Source of the DNA: Planctomycetota bacterium
Lineage (GTDB): Bacteria; Planctomycetota; UBA1135; GCA-002686595
Length of the DNA stretch: 32,902 nucleotides
NCBI GenBank assembly: GCA_016872795.1
Contig: VGYZ01000037.1
Span: 1-32,902, forward strand
Reading direction: 5' to 3'
Positions 18,768 to 27,052 of the stretch are shown here, one piece after another. Every line of letters begins with the position of its first letter. The stretch's first letter is position 1. The notes beneath the pieces were generated by a model, which saw nothing but the letters and a program-made list of their open reading frames with translations, was not told the DNA's origin and made no database searches. The position numbers and the translations under genes were made by a program.

Positions 18768-19535
18768 CTAGCGCGCCGCGCCGCGCCCGTCAGGAGTGCA
18801 GGACTCGCCGCGCGCGAGCACGCGGTCGAGGATCGTGATCTTCTGCCAGATCTTGCGCGAGAGACCGTCCGTCAGATCCTCGATGTCGCCCACGGCGGCG
18901 AGCGTCTCGCGGTCTTCGAAGCGCTGGACATGCAGCGCCGCGGCCTTGCTCAAGAGCGCCAGCGCCTCGGAGCAATAGTCGAGATAGCGCACGAGCTCGA
19001 ACGGCGTCATCGCGCGACTCGGCGACGACACGGTCGCGTCCTGCGGCGGGCGCGTCACCATCTCCGGGTCCTTCGTCAATTGGTGCATGTCGATGATGTG
19101 CGCCAGCGAACGCAGGCCGTGCAGCGACTTCAGTGCCTTGCGCCGTCGCCTCCGCGGTTCGAGCTGCCACAGGAACCAGATCGCGACCGCGATGAACCCG
19201 AGATTGTTCACGCCGGCCTCGAGACCTTGCAGCAACTCCGACCATTTCTCGAAGCCCCCGCGCAGCGTCGAGAAGAAGTTCCAGCCGAGAATGAACACCA
19301 CGGTCGCGAGCAGCGCCACGAACAGCGCGATCAGCGCGCGCAGCCCCAAATGCGGCTGCGCGAGCTCGGCCTCGATTCGCTCGACACGGCGCATCGTCGC
19401 CGCGACCTCACCGCACACGCGCGCGAGGCCCGAGGTCGGAAAGCGCTCGAGAACGCGGCGCTGCAGCTGCCACGCGGTCTCGACCAGCCGGGCGGGAACC
19501 AGCTCGCAGTAATTGGAGTTTCCTTCTGCGGCCAT
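18768..19535 (-). CDS. Conserved two-TM membrane protein of unknown function
   Basis: 255 residues. An N-terminal helical region is followed by TM helices at about 66-87 (LRALIALFVALLATVVFILG) and 109-125 (VNNLGFIAVAIWFLWQL). A basic stretch leads to a long cytoplasmic helical domain with well-conserved-looking pieces: HIIDMHQLTKDPE (146-158), MTPFELVRYLDYCSEALALL (about 176-195) and GLSRKIWQKITILDRVL. I recall this combination from a family of unnamed bacterial membrane proteins; no role is known to me. It starts at ATG 19535, divergent from the sigma factor gene, and probably shares a transcript with the asparaginase-like gene 13 nt downstream. Confidence 0.78.
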   Translation of the reverse strand: MAAEGNSNYCELVPARLVETAWQLQRRVLERFPTSGLARVCGEVAATMRRVERIEAELAQPHLGLRALIALFVALLATVVFILGWNFFSTLRGGFEKWSELLQGLEAGVNNLGFIAVAIWFLWQLEPRRRRRKALKSLHGLRSLAHIIDMHQLTKDPEMVTRPPQDATVSSPSRAMTPFELVRYLDYCSEALALLSKAAALHVQRFEDRETLAAVGDIEDLTDGLSRKIWQKITILDRVLARGESCTPDGRGAAR

Positions 19536-19569
19536 GACGCGCGCCGAGGATAACGCCCGCTCCGAGCGC

Positions 19570-19575
19570 TACCGT
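19570..19575 (+). promoter_or_regulatory. Putative -10 element (TACCGT) of the sigma/anti-sigma operon
   Basis: GCTACCGTG occurs here and identically ahead of the tryptophan dioxygenase gene (27023-27031). No -35 hexamer of the housekeeping type is visible. An ECF-dependent autoregulated promoter cannot be excluded. Confidence 0.28.
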
Positions 19576-19654
19576 GCTTGTGCCGCCGCAGAAATCTCCC
19601 AAGAAACCTCCCCGCGGCGGCGTTCCTCCGAAGAAGGACGCGAACGACCCTCCC

Positions 19655-20236
19655 ATGGACCAACCCTCGGATGGCGCGCTGCTCTCCGCCCTGCGGCGGG
19701 GAGAGCGGTCGGCGGTCACGGCGCTCGTCGAGCGGCACCAAGGCGTGCTGCTCGGCCACGCGCGCGCGCTCGTCGGCCCCGGCGGGCCCTTCGAGGACGC
19801 GGTCCAAGAGGCGTTCCTCGCGCTCCTCCGGCAGCCGCCGGAGCTGCCCGCGCACGCCGCGGGCGATCCCGAGGCCGAGCGGGCGCGCCTGCGCTCGTGG
19901 CTGCACAAGGTGACGAGGAACTGCTGCATGGACACGCTCCGATCCGAGAAGCGGCGCAACGCGCGCGAAGAACGCGCGGCGGCGCCCGAGGCCTATTCGA
20001 GCTTTGAGGTCGAGGCGCGCGACACGCGCGCGGCCGTCGAACGGGAGCTCGCGAGCTTGCCGGAGGACCAGCGCGAGGTACTCGTGCTGCGCCTGCTCGG
20101 CGAGCGCTCGTACCGCGAGATCGCGGAGATCACGGGCAAGAAGCTCGGCACGGTGGGGTGGCTCGTCAGCGAGGGCATGCAGCGACTCTCGATTCGCTTG
20201 GCGCCGTTGGTGGATGGATGCGGGGGACGCGCGTGA
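19655..20236 (+). CDS. RNA polymerase sigma-70 family (ECF-type) factor
   Basis: 193 residues from ATG 19655. Region 2 (about 22-100) contains the core-binding/-10 segment FEDAVQEAFLALLRQ and the helix LRSWLHKVTRNCCMDTLRSE. Region 4 (about 132-180) reads LASLPEDQREVLVLRLLGER then SYREIAEITGKKLGTVGWLV, a normal -35-binding helix-turn-helix. Only regions 2 and 4 are present, as in ECF factors. A Lys/Pro-rich in-frame extension from GTG 19574 is possible, but its codon use is poorer and the GTG lies inside the TACCGT box. The next gene, whose N-terminus looks like an anti-sigma domain, begins 17 nt downstream, so this factor is probably held at the membrane by it. Confidence 0.9.
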   Translation: MDQPSDGALLSALRRGERSAVTALVERHQGVLLGHARALVGPGGPFEDAVQEAFLALLRQPPELPAHAAGDPEAERARLRSWLHKVTRNCCMDTLRSEKRRNAREERAAAPEAYSSFEVEARDTRAAVERELASLPEDQREVLVLRLLGERSYREIAEITGKKLGTVGWLVSEGMQRLSIRLAPLVDGCGGRA

Positions 20237-20253
20237 GCGCGGGGAGGCACGAC

Positions 20254-22821
20254 ATGCGAGACGAACTGAACGGGATGGAACTAGACGAAGCGCAGCGCGA
20301 GCGCGCGCTGCTGTGCGCGTACCTGCTCGGCGAGCTCGAGGCTGAGGAGCGCGCCGAAGTCGAAGCGCGACTGGCGGCGAGCGCGGAGCTGCGCGCGGAG
20401 AAAGCGCGCCTCGAAGCGACGCTCGGGCTCGTGAGCGAAGTGCTCGCGTCCGGCGCGAACGAAGAGCTGCCGCCGTCGGCGAGCGCCACGCTCCAAAGTG
20501 CGGCGAGCGCGCGATGCGCGGCACGCCCGTGGTATGCGTCGAGCTGGGTGCGCGTTGCGGCGGCCGCGGTGCTGTTAGTCGGCGGCACGCTCTACTTCCA
20601 GAGCTCGTTCCAGCGCTCGCGCACGGAGCTCGAGCTCGCGCAGGCGCGGCTCGAAGTTGCACCGACGGCAACGCCGGCTCCCGGCGCGCCCGTCGTCACT
20701 CGCAAGTCGCAGGCTGTCGTGAGCGGGGCTGAGTTCCTTGCCTACGACTCCGCTGCTGCGGGCGAGTCCGGACGCCTCGCGAGCCCCGCAACGGGGATTC
20801 CCTTGGCCTCGAAGGCGAATGCGCCCGCGCCGCAGGCTCCGATCGCGGGTGGCGGCGGGGGCGGGAGCGCAGCGCCCGCGCGCCGTCGCCTCGAGCTCGC
20901 GCGCGACGCCGAGCTGGGCCTGATCGCTGGAATGCCCGCCGACCGGGCGCCCGCGGAGACACCGGATCTCCGCGACAGCGTCGTGACGCTCTCCGAGCCT
21001 GGCAACATCGGCGGGGGGCTTGGCTATATCGGGGAGGATTTTGCGAGTGACAAGCAGCAGCGCGCGGGGCGACCGGAGGGCAACTGGGACGCGCCGCGGG
21101 CCCTCGAGCGCCTGCGCGAAATCGAGCGCGGCTGCCTGCGCCCCGCCCACGAGTCGCCGCGCGACATGTTCTTCCGCTACTGGGGCGACAACCCGTTCGA
21201 GCTCACCGCGCTCGATCGCGTCTCCACATTCTCCGCGGATGTCGACACGGCGAGCTACGCGCTCGCGCGCCGCTACCTCGCGGACGGACACCTGCCGACC
21301 AAGCAGCAGGTGCGCACGGAGGAGTTCGTCAACTACTTCCGCGGCGATGTGCCGCCTCCGTCCGAGGGCGCGTTCCGCCTGCAGATGGAGCTCGCGCCGA
21401 GCTTGTTCGGCGACTCGGGCGACATGTGGATGCTGCGCGTCGCGTTGCGGGGCCGCGAAGTGACGAAGCAGGAGCGCACGCCGCTCGCGCTGACCTTCGT
21501 GATCGATGTGTCGGGCTCGATGGAGGAAGACGGTCGACTCGAGCTCGTCAAGCACTCCCTGCGCATGCTCGCGAGCCAGCTCGACGCGGGAGATACGCTC
21601 TCGATCGTGAAGTTCTCCGCCGATGCAGCGCTCGTGCTGCCCGCGACCTCGGCGCGCCAGCGCGACCTGATCGAGAGCGCGCTGCAGCCGCTCGCGCCGG
21701 AGGGCGGGACGAACACGGAGGCCGGTCTGCGCATGGGCTACGCGCAGGCCGTCGCCGCGCTCACCAAGGGCGCGCAGAACCGCGTGGTGCTCCTGACCGA
21801 CGGCGTCGCCAACATCGGCATCACCGATCCGGACGCGCTGCTCCGGCTGGTCGAGACGAGCCGTCGTCAAGGCATCTTGCTGAACACGGTCGGCGTCGGC
21901 ATGGACAACCACAGCGACCACCTGCTCGAACAGCTCGCGGACAAGGGCGACGGCGTGTGCAACTATGTCGATGACCAGCGCGAGGTGCGGCGTGTGCTGG
22001 TCGACAACTTCACGGGCGCGTTCGAGACCATCGCGCGCGACGTCAAGCTGCAGGTCGAGTTCGATCCGCAGCAGGTCGAGCGCTACCGACTTCTCGGCTA
22101 CGAGAACCGCGCGGTGGCGGACGCGGACTTCACGAACTCCAAGGTCGACGCTGGCGAGGTCGGCGCCGGGCATCAGGTCGTCGCGCTGTACGAGCTCGTC
22201 CGTACGCGCGGCGGCGATGGCCCGCTCGCGACGGCGCGCGTGCGCTGGAAGGCCCCGTACAAGGACGGCGTCGCCGATGCGGAGAGCGACGCGGTCGAGC
22301 AGCAGCTCGAGACGCGCCTTGGCGTGCGCGATGCGATCGGCGGCTACGCGCAGGCATCGGATGGGTATCGGCGCTCGGTGCTCGTGGCGCAGTTCGCGGA
22401 GTTTTTGCGGCGCAGCGTGCATGCGCGCCGCGACTCGCTCGACCTGCTGGTCGCCGAGGCCGAGCGTCTCGAGCGCGAGCTGCGCGACTCCGACTTCACG
22501 CAGTTCGTCGAGCTCGTGCGCCGCAGCCGCCAGATCCTGCTCGCGGAGCTCGCGCGCCGCGACTGGGTCGATGACTGCGCGGATCTCATTCGCCATCGGC
22601 ACTACCTGCGCGAGCTGCTCCGCGACCTGCGCGAGCGCCGGGGCGAGCAGGGTGGGAGCGACGACGGCCCCACCGTCCGGCTCGAGGGTCTCGACGGCGA
22701 GTTCGAGCGCGCGCCCGAGCAGGCCTCGCGCGAGCTCGTCGAGCGCCTGATGGCCGAGAACATCGCGCTGCAGCGACGCGTGCTCGAGCTCTCCGCGCAG
22801 GCGGCGCGCGAAGGCAAGTAG
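20254..22821 (+). CDS. Anti-sigma-like N-terminus + TM + von Willebrand A (YfbK-like) protein
   Basis: 855 residues. The first ~65 (ALLCAYLLGELEAEERAEVE and on) have the layout of cytoplasmic anti-sigma domains, but without a Zn-binding HxxxCxxC. A TM helix follows at about 97-114 (SWVRVAAAAVLLVGGTLYFQ), then a Pro/Ala/Gly-rich linker with a G7 run. Residues about 300-400 match the N-terminal von Willebrand segment of YfbK-type proteins (NPFELTALDRVSTFSADVDT, RTEEFVNYFRG). The VWA domain has a complete MIDAS: Asp418-x-Ser420-x-Ser422 (FVIDVSGSM), the EGGTNTEAG threonine and LLTDGVANIG. A YfbK-like C-terminal region (DUF3520-type) follows. The Shine-Dalgarno GGGGAGG (20241-20247) decides the start over ATG 20218. 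Probably a membrane sensor controlling the upstream sigma factor. Confidence 0.9.
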   Translation: MRDELNGMELDEAQRERALLCAYLLGELEAEERAEVEARLAASAELRAEKARLEATLGLVSEVLASGANEELPPSASATLQSAASARCAARPWYASSWVRVAAAAVLLVGGTLYFQSSFQRSRTELELAQARLEVAPTATPAPGAPVVTRKSQAVVSGAEFLAYDSAAAGESGRLASPATGIPLASKANAPAPQAPIAGGGGGGSAAPARRRLELARDAELGLIAGMPADRAPAETPDLRDSVVTLSEPGNIGGGLGYIGEDFASDKQQRAGRPEGNWDAPRALERLREIERGCLRPAHESPRDMFFRYWGDNPFELTALDRVSTFSADVDTASYALARRYLADGHLPTKQQVRTEEFVNYFRGDVPPPSEGAFRLQMELAPSLFGDSGDMWMLRVALRGREVTKQERTPLALTFVIDVSGSMEEDGRLELVKHSLRMLASQLDAGDTLSIVKFSADAALVLPATSARQRDLIESALQPLAPEGGTNTEAGLRMGYAQAVAALTKGAQNRVVLLTDGVANIGITDPDALLRLVETSRRQGILLNTVGVGMDNHSDHLLEQLADKGDGVCNYVDDQREVRRVLVDNFTGAFETIARDVKLQVEFDPQQVERYRLLGYENRAVADADFTNSKVDAGEVGAGHQVVALYELVRTRGGDGPLATARVRWKAPYKDGVADAESDAVEQQLETRLGVRDAIGGYAQASDGYRRSVLVAQFAEFLRRSVHARRDSLDLLVAEAERLERELRDSDFTQFVELVRRSRQILLAELARRDWVDDCADLIRHRHYLRELLRDLRERRGEQGGSDDGPTVRLEGLDGEFERAPEQASRELVERLMAENIALQRRVLELSAQAAREGK

Positions 22822-22861
22822 GCACGGCGCGGACCCACTCGAATCGGACAACCGTCTCGCG

Positions 22862-22867
22862 TATCGT
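22862..22867 (+). promoter_or_regulatory. Putative -10 element (TATCGT) of the ion channel gene
   Basis: GCGTATCGTCC lies 11 nt before the ATG at 22879, leaving little or no leader. A TCGAAT hexamer 17 bp upstream (22839-22844) is a poor -35 candidate. Confidence 0.28.
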
Positions 22868-22878
22868 CCCCGGTGGCG

Positions 22879-23763
22879 ATGGCGACGAGCCCGAACGACG
22901 AGAGGCGCACGGAGCAGCCTGCGGGCCTCCGTGCGCGGCTGCACACGGCGCTGTTCGACGCGGAGACTCCGCTCGGAAACTTCGTCGAGACCGTTCTTCC
23001 GTGGACGGTCGTGGCAAGCGTCGCGGTCGTCATGCTCGACACCGTCGAGAGCGTGCACGCGCGCTGGCGGGGCGAGCTGCGAGTCGCCGAGCTGGGCTTC
23101 ACGGCGCTCTTCACGCTCGAGTACCTCGCGCGCCTGTGGTGCTCACGCGAGCCGCGGCGCTACGCCACGAGCCTGCTCGGCGCCGTCGACCTGCTCGCCG
23201 TGCTTCCGACCTATGTCCTGCTCTTCACGGCGGGCATCGCGCAAGGCGATTCGATCCGCATGCTGCGTCTCATGCGCGTTTTCCGCGTGCTCAAGATGGC
23301 GCAGCATGTCGGCGAGGCCAATGTGCTGCTCGGTGCGCTCATCGCTTCACGGCACAAGATCTTCGCGTTCTTGACCAGCGTGCTCGCGCTCGTGTGCATC
23401 GAGGGCACGCTCATGTATGTGATCGAGTCCGGCTCGAACCCCGGGATCACCAGCATTCCGGAGGCGATCTACTGGTCGATCGTGACGGTCACGACGGTCG
23501 GCTACGGCGATGTCGTTCCGGTGACGGTCATGGGGCGCCTGCTGGCGTCCTGCATCATGATGACGGCCTTCACCCTGCTCGCTGTTCCGACCGCGATCGT
23601 GACGGGCGAGATCGCGCGACATGTCGTGCGCGAGCGCCGTAGCGGACGAGCGTGCGTTCGTTGTGCTCATGAGCCCGCCGAGCTCGACGCGCGCTTCTGC
23701 ACACGCTGCGGCGAGTTGCTGTGCGAAGCGACGCCGAGAGGGCCGACGCGACGCGGCCCTTGA
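22879..23763 (+). CDS. Voltage-gated-type potassium channel with C-terminal zinc ribbon
   Basis: 294 residues from ATG 22879 (GTG 22873 would add two). Six-helix channel of the Kch/Kv type: S1 about 40-55, S2-S3 about 70-120, an S4-like helix with regularly spaced arginines (RMLRLMRVFRVLKMAQH, about 127-143), S5, a pore helix and the K-selective filter TVGYGD (about 206-211), then S6 (LLASCIMMTAFTLLAVPTAI). After S6 the short cytoplasmic tail carries two CxxC pairs, CVRC and CTRC (Cys259/262/274/277), a zinc ribbon rather than the usual RCK/TrkA domain. It should conduct K+ across the inner membrane. The tail may sense metal or redox state or simply aid assembly. It is 57 nt downstream of the VWA gene with a possible own promoter. 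Confidence 0.93.
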   Translation: MATSPNDERRTEQPAGLRARLHTALFDAETPLGNFVETVLPWTVVASVAVVMLDTVESVHARWRGELRVAELGFTALFTLEYLARLWCSREPRRYATSLLGAVDLLAVLPTYVLLFTAGIAQGDSIRMLRLMRVFRVLKMAQHVGEANVLLGALIASRHKIFAFLTSVLALVCIEGTLMYVIESGSNPGITSIPEAIYWSIVTVTTVGYGDVVPVTVMGRLLASCIMMTAFTLLAVPTAIVTGEIARHVVRERRSGRACVRCAHEPAELDARFCTRCGELLCEATPRGPTRRGP

Positions 23764-23794
23764 ATCGAGGGCGACGAGGGTGCAGCTTGCTCCC

Positions 23795-24607
23795 ATGTCC
23801 GAGCCGGTCCGCGAAGCGCAAGTGTCCCGCCCCACGCTCGAGGCCTTGCCCGTGCTCGTGGCCACGGCCCTGCTCGCGATGGCCTTGTTCGTGCGTTCGA
23901 TTCCCGGTGGCCCGCCGCTCGATCCCTCCGACCGCACGCGCGACCGGGACGCCCTGCGCGAGCCGATGCAGCTCCTTGGGCGCGGCGCGGCGACGCGCGT
24001 GGCCGAGCTCGACGAGCGGGTGAGCCTCGAGCTGCGCGCGGAGTGGACTCGGCTGCGGCAGGCCGTGTTCGCGGTTTCGCGCTGTCCGCGCACGGGCGAC
24101 TGGCTCGACACGGTCGATGGACTTGCCTTCGAGCGGCTGTTTTCCGAGCTGCGGCGCGGCTCTCGCGACGACGCTCTCGCGGCGCAGGTGCTGCTCGTCG
24201 AGATCGCGCGGCGCACGAAGTGGGCGCCGGGGCTGCTCGCGCGAACCTCCGATGCCGAGCGACTCGGCGCGCTGCTCCAAGAGTGGATGCGCACATGGGG
24301 CTCGCGCGCGGCGAGCGACGCGCAGCTCTCCGAGCCGGCGCTGGCAGGACTCCTGCTGCAGGCTCGGCTCGAGCGCGCGACATACCTGCGCGCGCTCGGC
24401 CGCGACCGCGAGCGCTACGACCGCGCTGTGGAGACATTCCAGCGCTTGCTCGAGGACGCGCAGGGCCAGCCCACGGAGCTCGCCCGCGCGCTCGACGCGC
24501 GCCACCCCGGACTCGGCACGGGCCTCGCCGGGCGCAAGGATGGACTCGAGCCGCTCGACACCGTCGCGGGCCGCTTCTTTCCCGGCCTGAACGGAGAGTG
24601 CGAATGA
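23795..24607 (+). CDS. Single-TM anchored helical protein, unknown function
   Basis: 270 residues from ATG 23795 (GTG 23780 is an in-frame alternative). One hydrophobic helix at about 18-34 (PVLVATALLAMALFVRSI) is followed by an all-helical, Arg/Leu/Glu-rich domain (WTRLRQAVFAVSRCPRTGDW, LLLQARLERATYLRALGRDR, YDRAVETFQRLLED) that reads like degenerate TPR-type helical hairpins. No family recognised. It is probably anchored in the inner membrane with the helical part outside the cytoplasm. It overlaps the next gene by 4 nt (ATGA) and forms the head of a three-gene set ending in DUF423. Confidence 0.72.
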   Translation: MSEPVREAQVSRPTLEALPVLVATALLAMALFVRSIPGGPPLDPSDRTRDRDALREPMQLLGRGAATRVAELDERVSLELRAEWTRLRQAVFAVSRCPRTGDWLDTVDGLAFERLFSELRRGSRDDALAAQVLLVEIARRTKWAPGLLARTSDAERLGALLQEWMRTWGSRAASDAQLSEPALAGLLLQARLERATYLRALGRDRERYDRAVETFQRLLEDAQGQPTELARALDARHPGLGTGLAGRKDGLEPLDTVAGRFFPGLNGECE

Positions 24608-25551
24608 GCCCGCAACCGCGCGAGCCGCTCACGGCGCGCCAGCTGCTGTATGCGTGCGTGCTGGTTGCGCTCGGCGGCCTGTTGCTCGGCCTGCAAGTCG
24701 ATGGCAATGGCGAGTTCGTTGGCACGGGCTACAGCTCGCTCGGAGTGGGCGCGCTGGTCGCCCTCGCCGCGGTCCTCTTCGGAAGCGGTCGCGACACGCG
24801 CTCTCCGCGCGATCTCGTCGGCGCGTTCTCGGCCGTCTGCGGCTTTCTCGGCCTTGCGTTCCTCGTGTCCGGCGTGCTCGCTCCCGGCGGTGGCTGGATG
24901 TTCTTCGAGGTGCTGCTGCTCTCGATCGCCCTCTCGCGCGCAGGTCGCGAGCAGCCGGTGCTCTCGCGCGGCATGGTCGCCTTGCTCTCGCTGCTGCTGC
25001 TCTTCCGCCTGTGGATCAGCTACCAAGGCAGCCAGCATCGCTGGGAAGTGGTGAGCCTCGATGTGCCCGTGCTCTCCAGCCTGCCGTTCGACTTCCTCGC
25101 ACCGATCCAGTCCGTCGAGCTCGGCGAGTTCACTCCGCGCGAACTCGGCTTTCCGCCTGCGGGGCTCGACTTCGCGCCTTCACTTGCGCTGTGGGCCGCG
25201 GGCTTCGTGCTGTGCGTGGTGGGTCTCGCGTGGCGTTCGCGCGCGGCCATCGAGTACGAGAACGACCGGATCCACGCCGTCATCGGCGAGCTGCCACCGA
25301 CGCTCGCGCACATCGTCGAGCGGGTCTTGCCTGAATCGCAGTGGGTCGAGCTCGGGCTGCACGGTCTCGCGGATCGCCCGCTGCGCAAGCGTCTCGAGGA
25401 GCTCGTTGTCGCTCGCATCGCCGCGCGTCGCGAGCTCGAGCTTGCGACGCAATCCCGCGAGCTTCTCGGCGTCGCCGACCTCGGCGGCTTCAGCGGCGAG
25501 ATCCTGCGCGCGCTCACCCAGGGCCCCGCGCCCACGAAGGACACGCCATGA
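24604..25551 (+). CDS. Polytopic membrane protein with helical cytoplasmic tail, unknown function
   Basis: 315 residues. About six hydrophobic segments (14-30, 46-60, 70-92, 98-112, 123-139, 192-210) are followed by a soluble helical tail (IEYENDRIHAVIGELPPTLA and on). GGAGAG lies about 7 nt before ATG 24604, and the start overlaps the previous stop as ATGA. The end overlaps DUF423 in the same way, so the three genes should be made together. I recognise no family; the loop between the fifth and sixth helices (about 140-190) is long and may be extracytoplasmic. Confidence 0.75.
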   Translation: MSPQPREPLTARQLLYACVLVALGGLLLGLQVDGNGEFVGTGYSSLGVGALVALAAVLFGSGRDTRSPRDLVGAFSAVCGFLGLAFLVSGVLAPGGGWMFFEVLLLSIALSRAGREQPVLSRGMVALLSLLLLFRLWISYQGSQHRWEVVSLDVPVLSSLPFDFLAPIQSVELGEFTPRELGFPPAGLDFAPSLALWAAGFVLCVVGLAWRSRAAIEYENDRIHAVIGELPPTLAHIVERVLPESQWVELGLHGLADRPLRKRLEELVVARIAARRELELATQSRELLGVADLGGFSGEILRALTQGPAPTKDTP

Positions 25552-25913
25552 GATTGTGGACTTCGATCGGCGCCGTGCTCGGCGCGCTCGCCGTCGCTCT
25601 CGGGGCCTTCGGCGCTCACGCGCTGAAGGACTCGCTCTCGCCCGAGCAGCTCGGCTGGTGGGAGACCGCTGTGCAGTACCACGCGTTGCACGCGCTCGCG
25701 CTGGTGCTCTTTGGCCTCGCGGCCGAGCGCGGGCGTACCGGAGGCATCGCCGGCGCGCTGTTCGCCTTAGGCATCGTGCTCTTCAGCGGCACGCTCTACG
25801 CCATGGCGCTCGGCGCACCGCGCTGGTTTGGCGCGATCACGCCACTCGGCGGCACGGCGCTCATCGCCGCTTGGCTGCTCTTCGCCGCCAGCGGCTGGCG
25901 CCACGGCCGCTAG
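25548..25913 (+). CDS. DUF423 membrane protein
   Basis: 121 residues, usual for the DUF423 (YgdD-like) family of small inner-membrane proteins of unknown function. Diagnostic pieces are GALAVALGAFGAHALKDSLS (about 12-31), WWETAVQYHALHALALVLFG (about 37-56), LFSGTLYAMALGAPRWFGAI and TPLGGTALIAAWLLF. Four TM helices are predicted. It starts in an ATGA overlap with the preceding membrane protein and ends 7 nt before the convergent secretin-like gene. Confidence 0.93.
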   Translation: MRLWTSIGAVLGALAVALGAFGAHALKDSLSPEQLGWWETAVQYHALHALALVLFGLAAERGRTGGIAGALFALGIVLFSGTLYAMALGAPRWFGAITPLGGTALIAAWLLFAASGWRHGR

Positions 25914-25920
25914 ACGCAGC

Positions 25921-26898
25921 TCACTTCGACTCCGGCACGACATCGGCCGTCACGAACACGAGCAGCATTCGGTCGCCCTCGCTGGGAATCGGCAGCAATG
26001 TCGTGGCTTTCGGGGCGACCGTGAGCTCGATCTGCACGCGCCGGTTCGAGATCTCCGGCAGCGCCACCTCGACCTCGCGGCTTCCGAGCTGGACGCGGGA
26101 TGTGCGCATGGGCTTGGTGATCGTCGCGCGCCCGATCTCGAGGCTGAGCGACAGCTTGTCTGCGGGTAGCGGCACGGCGCGGGCCACCAAGGACATGCCG
26201 AGCCGAACTTCCATGATCCGCGGATCGAGGACTTCCGCTCCGCCCGTTTCCACCTTGTGCACGCTCCAGTCTTCGACGTAGTTCACGGTGTCACCCACAT
26301 AGAGGCTCGCTTGCTGGAGGGGCAGCATGAGCACTTTCGGCGAGGACAGCATGTCCGCATCTTCGGACATCAGGGACTCCAGCAAGATGTCGCGCTCCTC
26401 AATCGTCGCCAAGGTCGATGTCGCATCGATTCCGAGCTTCCGCGCTGCAGCCTTCGGGAGCTCGATGTAACGCGCCTCGATCATCACCAGCTTGTCGAAC
26501 GCGCGCATGCACGCGAGCAGCTCGTCGAGGCGCGCCTGCCCGGCTGCATCGAGGCTTGCGGTCAGTGCCCCGTCCTCGCTCACACGCAGCCACTTGGCGT
26601 TTCCAGGCGCCGCAGCCTCGAGCCGCAGCTGTCCACGCAAGATGGACTCGAGCTTCGCACTCGCGGCGGTCCTGCGCCGCTTCTCAGCCACCGCATCCAG
26701 CTCGGCCTCCGTTCCGGCTGCGAGGTCGCGCGCCACCGTCTTGGCTTGAATCGGCCGCGGCACGCCCAGCCGCGGAGCATCGAAATCGGTTCCCATGCGC
26801 TCGAGAATGTCGCGCGCCTCGACGCTCTTCACGCCGGTCGCCTGCTGTGCGGACGGAGCGAGGAGCAGCGTGGCTAGCAGCAGAAAATGGAGCTTCAT
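25921..26898 (-). CDS. Orphan secretin-like exported protein
   Basis: 325 residues with a signal peptide (MKLHFLLLATLLLAPSAQQA). After a charged helical N-terminal part, residues about 137-325 resemble the secretin fold: KLVMIEARYIELPKAAARKL like an N-domain strand-helix, then SSPKVLMLPLQQASLYVGD (185-203) matching the secretin S-domain start (SAPRV..L.N..A.I.VG). LGMSLVARAVPLPADKLSLS and RRVQIELTVAPKATTLLPI follow. The protein is much shorter than GspD/PilQ, and no type II secretion or pilus gene is nearby. It may therefore be a pilot- or N-domain-like periplasmic protein rather than a full outer-membrane channel. An upstream in-frame start at 26940 would destroy the signal peptide, so ATG 26898 is used. 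Divergent from the dioxygenase gene. Confidence 0.7.
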   Translation of the reverse strand: MKLHFLLLATLLLAPSAQQATGVKSVEARDILERMGTDFDAPRLGVPRPIQAKTVARDLAAGTEAELDAVAEKRRRTAASAKLESILRGQLRLEAAAPGNAKWLRVSEDGALTASLDAAGQARLDELLACMRAFDKLVMIEARYIELPKAAARKLGIDATSTLATIEERDILLESLMSEDADMLSSPKVLMLPLQQASLYVGDTVNYVEDWSVHKVETGGAEVLDPRIMEVRLGMSLVARAVPLPADKLSLSLEIGRATITKPMRTSRVQLGSREVEVALPEISNRRVQIELTVAPKATTLLPIPSEGDRMLLVFVTADVVPESK

Positions 26899-27024
26899 TC
26901 GTCGATCCCGTGGACGCTGCGTGTATGGACGAGACGACAAACGGCGTCCACGACGCGCGCAAACGGCGAGCTAGGTACCTCGCCCGGGCGGCGGAGGTTG
27001 CGGGAAAACGGCGGAGCGGGTCGC

Positions 27025-27030
27025 TACCGT
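27025..27030 (+). promoter_or_regulatory. Putative -10 element (TACCGT) of the tryptophan dioxygenase operon
   Basis: GCTACCGTG is identical to the box before the sigma factor gene. A TTGCGG at 26998-27003 is 21 bp away, too far for a standard -35. The leader to ATG 27053 would be about 16 nt and contains the ribosome-binding site GAAGG (27041-27045). Confidence 0.35.
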
Positions 27031-27052
27031 GGCACGCTGCGAAGGCCTGACC

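Noticed and set aside
18765-18770. TAGGAT as a -10 box for the asparaginase-like gene
   Set aside because: The hexamer is formed largely by the TAG stop codon of the preceding gene in the same operon; kept only as a reason to prefer the ATG at 18754.
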